Assembly (NCBI GenBank): GCA_016763095.1
Contig: JAESUK010000141.1
Span: 1 to 21,187 of the forward strand
Source of the DNA: Alphaproteobacteria bacterium
Lineage (GTDB): Bacteria; Pseudomonadota; Alphaproteobacteria; Micavibrionales; Micavibrionaceae
DNA length: 21,187 nucleotides
Direction of reading: 5' to 3'
Made by a program: the position numbers and the translations under genes. Numbering within the stretch: the stretch's first letter is position 1; each line of letters begins with the position of its first letter. Below the pieces are notes generated by a model that was not told the origin of the DNA, did not search any database, and saw only the letters and a program-made list of their open reading frames with translations. Below are positions 5,689 through 12,434 of this stretch, piece by piece.

Positions 5689-7872
5689 ATGCCCCTTTCT
5701 AAGAAAAATCAAGTAAGAAAAATACTGCTAGGATCATTGTTATGCGGCGCAAGCCTTGTATGTGCTGGTGTGTCTCATGCTGGGGTAACCGATGTCTCGG
5801 ACAAGCCTATTGATTTAAGCTCCAACATTCTGACCTATGACGAACAGAATCAGATTATCACCGCACAAGGTGAGGTTGAGTTTACGCAAGGGGATAGAAT
5901 TGTTAGGGCCTCTGAAATTTCTTACGATTTAAAGCAAGATATAATCAAAGCTTCGGGAGAAGTCGTCATCGTTGAGGCAAATGGTGATGTCCATTTTTCA
6001 ACAGAGCTTGAACTTGAAAAAAACATGTCCAACGGTTTGGTACAAGAGCTTACATCTATCCTTGCTGATGGATCTCGATTCACGGCGGAACAAGGCGAAC
6101 GCATAAACGGCACTAAAGTTAAAATGCGTAAGGCCACTTACACACCTTGTAAGGTATGTGAAGTGTCTGGGGATGGGGAGCCTGCATGGCAAATTAAGGC
6201 ACGTGAAGTTGTCCATGATAAAGAAAGTAAAACAATTGAGTATAGCGATGCGACGTTCGAAATGTTTGGCGTTCCAATTGCTTACACACCGTATTTTTCT
6301 CATGCCGATGGCTCTGTTGAAAAGAAAAGCGGGTTCCTACCTCCAAGCTTCTCTGCGGGGTCAAATCTTGGCTTCGGTGTGACTTCACAATATTACTGGG
6401 ATATTGCACCAGGGGTGGATGCAACACTGGGCGCACGTGTCTATAGCTCTGAAAACCCGCTGTTTCTTGGAGAGGTTCGCAAGCGCTATGATAATGCCTC
6501 TGTAAAATTTGATACGGGATTTACTTATTCTGAACGAAACGGTATTGCGAACGCAGAGGCAGAAACACGAGGGCATCTTTTCGGAGAAGGCCTATGGAAT
6601 ATAGATGACAAATGGCGCGCAGGTTTTGACGTTGCACATGCCTCTGATGATCAATATATGCGCCAATATGATATTACAACCGAAGATGTTTTGGAAAATG
6701 AACTGTATATAGAGCGGTTCTCTGGACGGAATTACGGAGCCGCCCGCGCCCTTTATTATCAAGATATTCGTGTCGATGATGATATAGATGTAGAGCAGCC
6801 TAGTATTTTTCCAGAAATTGAAGCAAATTTTATGGGTGATCCCAATAAACTTCTTGGTGGGCGTTGGGATGCTTCAATCTCGTCTTTAGGGCTAGTGAGA
6901 GACGGGAATGGAGCAGATTCTTATAGAATAACTACTGATATGGGGTGGCAAAAGCGACATGTCACAGATTTTGGACTTGTGAATACCCTTGATCTATCTG
7001 TTCGTGGGGATTTATATGCCTCAAATGATGTCACAGGTGCAGCTGAAACGGACGATCGTGATGCGCGCGCGTTTCCAACTGCTCATTTTATAATGCAGTA
7101 TCCACTGTCGAAACCTGTACGCCCAACAACCATAGCAATCATAGAGCCTATTGTCTCTTTAACCGCACGAACAAACATAAACGAAAACACGGTCATCCCG
7201 AATGAAGATAGTCGAGATGTGCAAATTGATGCCAGTAATCTGTTTGAAGAAGACCGCTTTCCTGGCTATGACCGCGTAGAAGATCAATCACGTGTGACGT
7301 ATGGGTTGCGTACAGGCCTATATGAAGATGACGGAAGTAAGATCGAAGTGTTTATTGGACAGAGCTATAGGTTTAGTGATGATGACGATTTGTTTCCAAA
7401 TGGTTCTGGATTGGAAGAACAGTCGTCGGATGTCGTCGGTGAAATTTCTTTGGATTATAGAAAGTATTACTCGCTTGATTATAGATTCCAGTTTGGTAGT
7501 GATGATTTCCATTCTAAGCGCCATGAGCTAGATGCGACAGCCTCAGTATGGCGGTTTAAGATGAACACGACCTACTTATATGCCGAGGCATTGGAAGGAA
7601 CAACAATTACAGAAAATCGTGAACAATTAAACGTCAATGTACGGACGCGTTTGACGGATGAGTGGTTCTTTAGAAGTGGGGCGTTGTATGATCTCGGTGA
7701 AGATGATGGTTTGCGTAAATCTATATTAGGTTTGGAGTATGAAGGACAATGTTTGTCTATTTCTGCGTTGATGCAAAGAAACTTAACGCGAGAAGAGGCT
7801 GGTGAAAACTCTACAGCATATTTTGTTACAATTGGTTTAAAAAACCTCGGGCAGTTTGAAGGAAAGCAATAA
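5689..7872 (+). CDS. lptD: LPS-assembly outer-membrane protein LptD
   Basis: LptD, with the lipoprotein LptE, receives lipopolysaccharide from the periplasmic Lpt bridge and inserts it into the outer leaflet of the outer membrane. Residues 1-31 are a signal peptide (basic start, hydrophobic core, SHA cleavage site). Residues about 40-150 form the periplasmic OstA/LptA-like beta-jellyroll with the typical LTYDEQNQIITAQGEVEF repeat. From about 200 to the end is the beta-barrel rich in alternating aromatic strands; GIPIAYTP-type sequence (here VPIAYTPYFS) marks its start. The mature part has only three cysteines: Cys154 and Cys157 in CKVC, and Cys688 in GQCLS. The E. coli protein has four, including an adjacent pair near the C-terminus. 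It overlaps the next gene by one base. No lptF, lptG, surA or pdxA is adjacent, as is common in alphaproteobacteria. Confidence 0.95.
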   Translation: MPLSKKNQVRKILLGSLLCGASLVCAGVSHAGVTDVSDKPIDLSSNILTYDEQNQIITAQGEVEFTQGDRIVRASEISYDLKQDIIKASGEVVIVEANGDVHFSTELELEKNMSNGLVQELTSILADGSRFTAEQGERINGTKVKMRKATYTPCKVCEVSGDGEPAWQIKAREVVHDKESKTIEYSDATFEMFGVPIAYTPYFSHADGSVEKKSGFLPPSFSAGSNLGFGVTSQYYWDIAPGVDATLGARVYSSENPLFLGEVRKRYDNASVKFDTGFTYSERNGIANAEAETRGHLFGEGLWNIDDKWRAGFDVAHASDDQYMRQYDITTEDVLENELYIERFSGRNYGAARALYYQDIRVDDDIDVEQPSIFPEIEANFMGDPNKLLGGRWDASISSLGLVRDGNGADSYRITTDMGWQKRHVTDFGLVNTLDLSVRGDLYASNDVTGAAETDDRDARAFPTAHFIMQYPLSKPVRPTTIAIIEPIVSLTARTNINENTVIPNEDSRDVQIDASNLFEEDRFPGYDRVEDQSRVTYGLRTGLYEDDGSKIEVFIGQSYRFSDDDDLFPNGSGLEEQSSDVVGEISLDYRKYYSLDYRFQFGSDDFHSKRHELDATASVWRFKMNTTYLYAEALEGTTITENREQLNVNVRTRLTDEWFFRSGALYDLGEDDGLRKSILGLEYEGQCLSISALMQRNLTREEAGENSTAYFVTIGLKNLGQFEGKQ

Positions 7873-9758
7873 TGACGTTTATGGTCGATCCGCAGTTTCA
7901 TATGATTGTCGTCTTTATTGTGACGGCGTTTTCTGTTGTCTCCTTTGTACGAGAAAAAATTTCAATCGAAGCAACCTGCGTGATTCTATTGACGTCCCTG
8001 TTATTGCTTGGTCAATTCTTTCCTCTTCCAGATGCAAATGGACATAATCAATTAAGCGTTGCAAAGCTTTTGGAGGGCTTTGCTAACCCTGCATTGGTTG
8101 CGGTGTTGGCGTTACTCGTTATGGGGAAGGGCATTATCCAAACAGATGCTTTGCGTGCGATTTCAGGGCTTCTTGTTAAAGGAAGCGGACGATTTGTGTG
8201 GGTTTCAATCGTCTTCATCCTGTTGTTTGTGCTGGTGTTTAGTGCTTTTATGAATAATACACCGCTCGTGATTTTGGCAATTCCTATTATTCAATCTCTT
8301 GCACGATCTGCAAAAATGTCGGACTCTCGAATGCTGATGCCACTAAGTTATATTGCTATTTTGGGGGGGATGACAACACTGGTTGGGTCGTCTACAAACC
8401 TGCTCGTTTCAAGTACACTGCAGGAAATTGGCTATGATCCTCTAACCTTTTTCCAGTTCTTTGTGCCTGGATGTATTATGGCGGGCGTCGGAATGGTCTA
8501 TGTCCTTCTCGTTGTTCCAAAGTTACTACCAAAACGTGAAACAATGGTGGGACAGTTGGTTAAAGACAAAGAGTTCATCGCCGAGATTGATGTAAAAGAA
8601 GGCGTTAAACTTATTGGAGAAGAGTGTGTAGAAGGGGTGTTTCCTTCTCTTCCTGATATGAAAATTAAGCTGATCCAAAGAGGTGGGCATCTTGTTCTCC
8701 CACCATTTGAGGGCTACCGTATTGAGGTTGGGGATATACTGATTATCTCTGCAACACGAGACACGTTAACAAGCTTACTGGCACGTTTCCCCGGGGTCCT
8801 ACTGTCTAATGATCAGGAAGAGCATCTAATACAAGTTGCTGAATCCGATAAAGAAAAAGAAAAAAGCGAAAGTGCGGACATAGAGACAAGCGTTGAAAAT
8901 GCACATATTCTCGCGGAGGTTATGATCCCCCCAGGGTCGCGCTATGTTGATATGTCCGTGGATCAAGCGGGGCTAAGACACGCTTTTGGAACAATTATTC
9001 TAGGTATTCAGCGACGTGCACGTGTTGTTCGTCGTCGATTTGGGCGTGTAAGGTTAGAGCAGGGAGATGTTCTGCTTATCGCGGGAAGTCGTAAGGATGT
9101 CTATATGATGAGAGAGAGCCGTGACCTTGTCGTTCTTTCTGGGTCTAAAGCAGATGTGCCAATGGCTAAAAAGGCGCCAATTGCGATGGGAATTTTTTTA
9201 TGTGTTATTGGGCTCGCAGCATCAGGTATCTTATCCATCCCCGTTGCCTCAATCTTGGGCGCTGTCTTGATGATTGCCACAAAATGTCTAAATATCAGAC
9301 AGGCAACACGTGCGCTTGATCGGAAAATATTCTTTCTTGTTGGTAGCATGTTATCTCTGGGTGTTGGGCTTGATGCCACAGGTGGCGCACTTGCAATCGC
9401 AGACAGTATATTGCTCCTTCCCTTTGCTGATGACCCTTTAATGATGGCTGCTGTACTCTTCGGGATTGTTGCTATCTCTACAAACATTCTTTCAAACAAT
9501 GCCTGTGCCATCCTCTTTACGCCTATTGCCGTAAACTTGGCAATCAACCTTGGTATTGATCCCGTGATCTTTGCTATTACGGTGGTCTTCGCCGCAAATT
9601 GCTCTTTTGCGTCCCCAATCGGATATCAAACGAATTTACTTGTTATGGGACCAGGACATTATCAATTTAGTGATTTTATGAAGGCGGGGATTCCCTTGAT
9701 GATAATTCTATGGATTACATATGTCTTTATTGCTAAATATTATTACGGTATTGGATAA
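7872..9758 (+). CDS. SLC13-type (DASS/CitT) permease with two RCK_C domains
   Basis: This is an inner-membrane transporter of the sodium/anion symporter superfamily; related proteins carry sulfate, citrate or dicarboxylates. Residues 10-220 hold the first membrane half with the family signatures MNNTPLVILAIPI (127-139) and GSSTNLLV (172-179). Two RCK_C (TrkA-C) domains follow, at about 233-306 and 346-422, each ending in the typical GDxLLI/GDILII strand; they are separated by a charged linker rich in Lys and Glu. The second membrane half (about 435-628) has TNILSNNACAILFTP (537-551) and SFASPIGYQTNLL (578-590), the mirror of the first-half signature. The arrangement of RCK_C pair inside the permease is common in this branch and suggests ligand control. 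The ATG overlaps the lptD stop (TAATG), so translation is coupled. Substrate cannot be told. Confidence 0.93.
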   Translation: MTFMVDPQFHMIVVFIVTAFSVVSFVREKISIEATCVILLTSLLLLGQFFPLPDANGHNQLSVAKLLEGFANPALVAVLALLVMGKGIIQTDALRAISGLLVKGSGRFVWVSIVFILLFVLVFSAFMNNTPLVILAIPIIQSLARSAKMSDSRMLMPLSYIAILGGMTTLVGSSTNLLVSSTLQEIGYDPLTFFQFFVPGCIMAGVGMVYVLLVVPKLLPKRETMVGQLVKDKEFIAEIDVKEGVKLIGEECVEGVFPSLPDMKIKLIQRGGHLVLPPFEGYRIEVGDILIISATRDTLTSLLARFPGVLLSNDQEEHLIQVAESDKEKEKSESADIETSVENAHILAEVMIPPGSRYVDMSVDQAGLRHAFGTIILGIQRRARVVRRRFGRVRLEQGDVLLIAGSRKDVYMMRESRDLVVLSGSKADVPMAKKAPIAMGIFLCVIGLAASGILSIPVASILGAVLMIATKCLNIRQATRALDRKIFFLVGSMLSLGVGLDATGGALAIADSILLLPFADDPLMMAAVLFGIVAISTNILSNNACAILFTPIAVNLAINLGIDPVIFAITVVFAANCSFASPIGYQTNLLVMGPGHYQFSDFMKAGIPLMIILWITYVFIAKYYYGIG

Positions 9759-9764
9759 ATCATC

Positions 9765-10490
9765 ATGCATAATAATGTTTATAACACGCACAACCGTTAT
9801 AGGAACAGAAATAGAGCACAATTCAAAAAACTCGTGTTTCTGACCGCGTTTGTTTGTGCATTGTTCTTTATAGGGCTTTGGTTGGGTGAGGGGCGCTCTG
9901 GAAGCGAGCAAACTTACTTTAAGAGCCAAGTGGAGGATAGAGCTAAGCAAATAGAAGAGCTTCAAGAAGAGCTGATGCTCTCCCGTGCAAATGCACAAAC
10001 GGCAGAAATGCGTTATGAGCAACTCCAAAATGATGTGCTTGCAGAGCTTCCTTTTGATGGACCATTAAGAGACCTTATAGAAGAGCTTCGCTCCCGTCTT
10101 GATGAGGGGGTAAATCCAGAGAGACTGTCTTTCGCAATTAAGGCCGCACGTCCACCACAAAACTGTACTGATCCTGCTGTAAAACGTTTTGTCGCCTCTA
10201 CACCAGCATATCAAGGGCCAGATAGTGACGTTGAAATAGATGGAAAAGTGTTTGTAACGGGACGTGGTTCGTCTGCCAAGAATACAGAAGGGGACGCAGA
10301 AGCGTGGTTTAATCCTGCAAAGGCGGTCTCTATAACCTTTGAAACAAAGACAGGTAGAATTCAGACAAAAAAAGGAGCGCTTCCTTTTAGTGATACGATG
10401 ATTGTCGATGACAAAGAATATCGTTTTACACTATCAGAAGGCGCTCGTTCATTCATTAAAGTCACATACGATCGATGTGACTACCCATAA
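9765..10490 (+). CDS. Hypothetical single-pass membrane protein with coiled coil
   Basis: I cannot name this protein. The 241-residue product has a basic, Asn/Arg-rich cytoplasmic start (1-20), one membrane segment (about 22-41, LVFLTAFVCALFFIGLWLG), then a charged helix at about 50-95 with heptad-like Leu/Glu spacing that looks like a coiled coil. The remainder (about 100-241) is a probable periplasmic beta-rich domain. It contains EGVNPERLSFAIKAA, two cysteines (Cys in QNCTDP and in the final DRCDYP) that could form a disulfide, and a VFVTGRG strand motif. It starts six bases after the permease stop and is probably in one transcript with lptD and the permease. Its stop codon abuts that of the convergent lipoprotein gene with no gap. 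Confidence 0.75.
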   Translation: MHNNVYNTHNRYRNRNRAQFKKLVFLTAFVCALFFIGLWLGEGRSGSEQTYFKSQVEDRAKQIEELQEELMLSRANAQTAEMRYEQLQNDVLAELPFDGPLRDLIEELRSRLDEGVNPERLSFAIKAARPPQNCTDPAVKRFVASTPAYQGPDSDVEIDGKVFVTGRGSSAKNTEGDAEAWFNPAKAVSITFETKTGRIQTKKGALPFSDTMIVDDKEYRFTLSEGARSFIKVTYDRCDYP

Positions 10491-10799
10491 TTACTCGCAA
10501 GCAAGCTTGTAAGTTTTGTTTTCAAGCTGATAAACTGGGCTTGTTCTTTCAGCAGCAACTTCTTGATTAACTTTTTTGCAGTTAACGTCAAATGCTTCAA
10601 CCGCAGAAAGTGTTGTACCTGTTAGATCTGCAATTTCTTGCTTTGTATCAGGAACAAAAAGTTCATCTTTTTTTGCATTTGCACTGTCGTATAAGTCAGA
10701 TGCATCTTGTTTCATTGCTGTCAGTGTTCCTGCGCAACCCATTAAATTCGCTGCCATAAAGCCAGCAACAAGTACTTTAGTTGTGTTAGATAGTGTCAT
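10491..10799 (-). CDS. Small lipoprotein with C-terminal cysteine pair, 102 residues
   Basis: The ATG at 10797-10799 is preceded by GAGAGG about nine bases upstream; a further in-frame start at 10844 is poorly placed. The product begins MTLSNTTKVLVAGF and has a lipobox LMGC with the lipid-attachment Cys at residue 22, so it is exported and anchored in a membrane. After a helical, Asp/Lys-rich middle, two more cysteines, Cys74 and Cys101, sit 26 residues apart near the C-terminus. The signal peptide closely resembles that of the lipoprotein encoded at 12027-12356. No known domain was recognised. It follows the 10849-10875 terminator and so should have its own promoter. Function unknown. Confidence 0.8.
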   Translation of the reverse strand: MTLSNTTKVLVAGFMAANLMGCAGTLTAMKQDASDLYDSANAKKDELFVPDTKQEIADLTGTTLSAVEAFDVNCKKVNQEVAAERTSPVYQLENKTYKLACE

Positions 10800-10835
10800 A
10801 ATATATTTCCTCTCAATTACTATGCCAAATATTAA

Positions 10836-10868
10836 TGTATACATAATAAAAAACCTTGATCAAGTCAA
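10836..10868 (-). promoter_or_regulatory. Candidate promoter of the 10491-10799 lipoprotein gene, overlapping the upstream terminator
   Basis: On the minus strand TTGACT (10863-10868) lies inside the terminator hairpin and is 17 bases from TATGTA (10840-10845). An alternative is TTGATC (10858-10863) with a 16-base spacer and TATACA (10836-10841). The only upstream space for a promoter is this short AT-rich stretch, so initiation here or just beside it is likely, but the exact boxes are uncertain. Confidence 0.35.
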
Positions 10869-10875
10869 GGTTTTT
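10849..10875 (-). terminator. Rho-independent terminator of the 335-residue lipoprotein gene
   Basis: A perfect 11-bp stem AAAAACCTTGA (10849-10859) / TCAAGGTTTTT (10865-10875) with a 5-base loop. On the minus strand it is followed by TTTTTTATTATG, a good U-tract, 25 bases after the stop codon of the gene ending at 10900. Confidence 0.85.
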
Positions 10876-10899
10876 ATTCTAACTAATTGTAATTATATA

Positions 10900-11907
10900 T
10901 TAATATAGCTTTCCGCAGCTAAAAATAACGTTAGTCGATGTACGTTGGCCAATAACATGTTTGTCTCCGCCTTGAGCTTGACAAGCATCATCTTTTTCTT
11001 TCACCGCGTCATACTCCATTCTAAATCGACTTGCAACACGCTCAATATATGGATCTCTTGCACCTGTATTCGTTTGTGAGTATGAGCCTGTAGTAGGTGT
11101 TCCATTAGACTGTGAAGATTGTGGTCCTTCACCTTGGCAATAAAGAACAGGTTCTCTTGTTTGTTGATCAACATGGCCGTCAACACCAACACCGCTTTCC
11201 TTGCGGCATCTATCTTCCGTCCGAAGAAGGCGAACTGTACCACTTTCTAATGCTTCAGGAACAATGCTTGGGTGAAGGTTTCCGATCACAGGGCTAATGT
11301 TTGCTTTGATACCTTCTGTTAAGGTTTTCCATGCATCTCCAAAATTACCAGGACGCTGTTCTGCTTTACCTGGGTGAGCAAGATCATGTCCTTGTTTATA
11401 AAGGTTCCTATATACACGCATGACATTATTTGAATCTCGTCCATTATGCCCTTCAACAGAAACACCACCATTATATGTGTGGGCATAGGCATAAAAATCA
11501 CCATGGCGTGTTGCAGCTGCCGTCCATAGATAATGTTCTGCAGATTCACGTTCATGGTTACTTAGATATGCCCAAGCACCACCATGTTCGTGATGGCGTC
11601 CTAAATAGTCATTTCCATCGTTAGAATGTTCGAGATAACCTCTGTTACCGTTATACCCACGGTTTCCTCTCCAAGGGTAGATAACATCGACAGGGTGTTC
11701 GTATGCAATGCCACCGTAGACATGTGGAGCCTGTCCCCATGTATTTACATGCACGTCACCGAGTGGATTTGTGGCACATCCCATTGTTGTGAGAGCCGTT
11801 GTACCAACGAGAGCCAGCATCCCAACTTTCTTGTTAAATATGTTCTTACAAGTTCGTAATATACTGTTTCCGCTTGTAAATGCCTTTTTTGTAACCGTAG
11901 AATCCAT
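10900..11907 (-). CDS. His-rich putative lipoprotein with duplicated cysteine-pair module, 335 residues
   Basis: Not a family I recognise. The ATG at 11905-11907 has AGGTG about nine bases upstream; a GTG at 11919 has no ribosome-binding site. A long basic start (1-29) leads into a hydrophobic stretch ending in the lipobox TMGC (Cys44). Residues 50-180 are rich in His (14 counted between 53 and 178), Gly, Tyr and Asn, with RHHEHGG (104-110) and YAYAHTYNGG (139-148). The C-terminal part holds four cysteines in two pairs, Cys234-Cys257 and Cys309-Cys331, with similar sequence between each pair (His-Val, Gln, Thr, then a hydrophobic strand before the last Cys). A Gln/Ser/Thr/Gly-rich linker (259-283) separates the two. 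The 30-residue region before the hydrophobic core is longer than usual for a lipoprotein, so an inner start is possible. Exported, function unknown. Confidence 0.75.
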   Translation of the reverse strand: MDSTVTKKAFTSGNSILRTCKNIFNKKVGMLALVGTTALTTMGCATNPLGDVHVNTWGQAPHVYGGIAYEHPVDVIYPWRGNRGYNGNRGYLEHSNDGNDYLGRHHEHGGAWAYLSNHERESAEHYLWTAAATRHGDFYAYAHTYNGGVSVEGHNGRDSNNVMRVYRNLYKQGHDLAHPGKAEQRPGNFGDAWKTLTEGIKANISPVIGNLHPSIVPEALESGTVRLLRTEDRCRKESGVGVDGHVDQQTREPVLYCQGEGPQSSQSNGTPTTGSYSQTNTGARDPYIERVASRFRMEYDAVKEKDDACQAQGGDKHVIGQRTSTNVIFSCGKLY

Positions 11908-11953
11908 GTTTCTATTCACCTAAACTTGTTGTTGTCACTCTATATATGCAAAG

Positions 11954-11982
11954 ATTTTAATTCATTTATCTTAAAAAAGCAA
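11954..11982 (-). promoter_or_regulatory. Candidate promoter of the 335-residue lipoprotein gene
   Basis: On the minus strand TTGCTT (11977-11982) is 17 bases from TAAAAT (11954-11959), which matches five of six -10 consensus bases. It leaves a 5' untranslated region of about 40 bases. The -35 box is weak. The 119-base gap also has ATGTATTTA repeated directly at 11982-11990 and 12021-12029. Confidence 0.35.
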
Positions 11983-12026
11983 TGTATTTACATATTATTT
12001 TAAGACAGACCCGTAATTAGATGTAT

Positions 12027-12356
12027 TTAGTGGTGGCAGTGGCGTGTATGGACATGTGCACGCCTACTATAGGGAATAACTATAACAGGTCTCGGAATAT
12101 AAGGCGTATAATACGGACGGCGGTAGAATGGGTATAGCGGGGCATGATTATGCTGGTTATGATTAAAATGAATATTAACAGGAGGAAGAATAGACGTCGT
12201 TTTTTCTACCGGGCTCCCCTCAGAAGTTGTTTGCTCTGCTTGTGTAGTTTTAACATAGCGTCCGTCTTGATGTTCATACATGTTAACGGTGCAACCTTGT
12301 ACGGATACAGCAAGTGCGGTACCGAAAACCATCTTCGCTGTGTTTGATAAAGTCAT
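12027..12356 (-). CDS. Small His/Pro/Tyr-rich putative lipoprotein, 109 residues
   Basis: The ATG at 12354-12356 has GAGAGG about eight bases upstream. The product starts MTLSNTAKMVFGTALAV and has a VQGC lipobox with Cys22, the same position as in the lipoprotein at 10491-10799. After a Thr/Glu-rich linker (about 35-57), the C-terminal half is rich in His, Pro, Tyr and Arg. It has HFNHNQHNH (63-71) and ends HVHTRHCHH (101-109), ten histidines in all with Cys107 among them. Such clusters can bind transition metals, but that is an inference from composition. No known domain was recognised. It lies 78 bases after parE on the same strand, with a candidate promoter in that gap. Confidence 0.75.
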   Translation of the reverse strand: MTLSNTAKMVFGTALAVSVQGCTVNMYEHQDGRYVKTTQAEQTTSEGSPVEKTTSILPPVNIHFNHNQHNHAPLYPFYRRPYYTPYIPRPVIVIPYSRRAHVHTRHCHH

Positions 12357-12389
12357 GTTACACCTCTCATATTTTGTGAATATGTAGGG

Positions 12390-12418
12390 AACATAGTTCA
12401 GAAAGTTAGAAAAATCAA
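12390..12418 (-). promoter_or_regulatory. Candidate promoter of the 109-residue lipoprotein gene
   Basis: On the minus strand TTGATT (12413-12418), a 17-base spacer, and TATGTT (12390-12395). It lies in the 78-base gap after parE and gives a short leader of about 27 bases. It resembles the TTGACT/TATGTA pair in front of the other MTLSNT lipoprotein gene. Confidence 0.45.
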
Positions 12419-12434
12419 GTTTTTGACTATTTGA

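Noticed and set aside
9101..9547. Minus-strand open frame of 148 codons inside the permease gene
   Set aside because: Antisense to conserved membrane helices of the SLC13 protein; no start signal.
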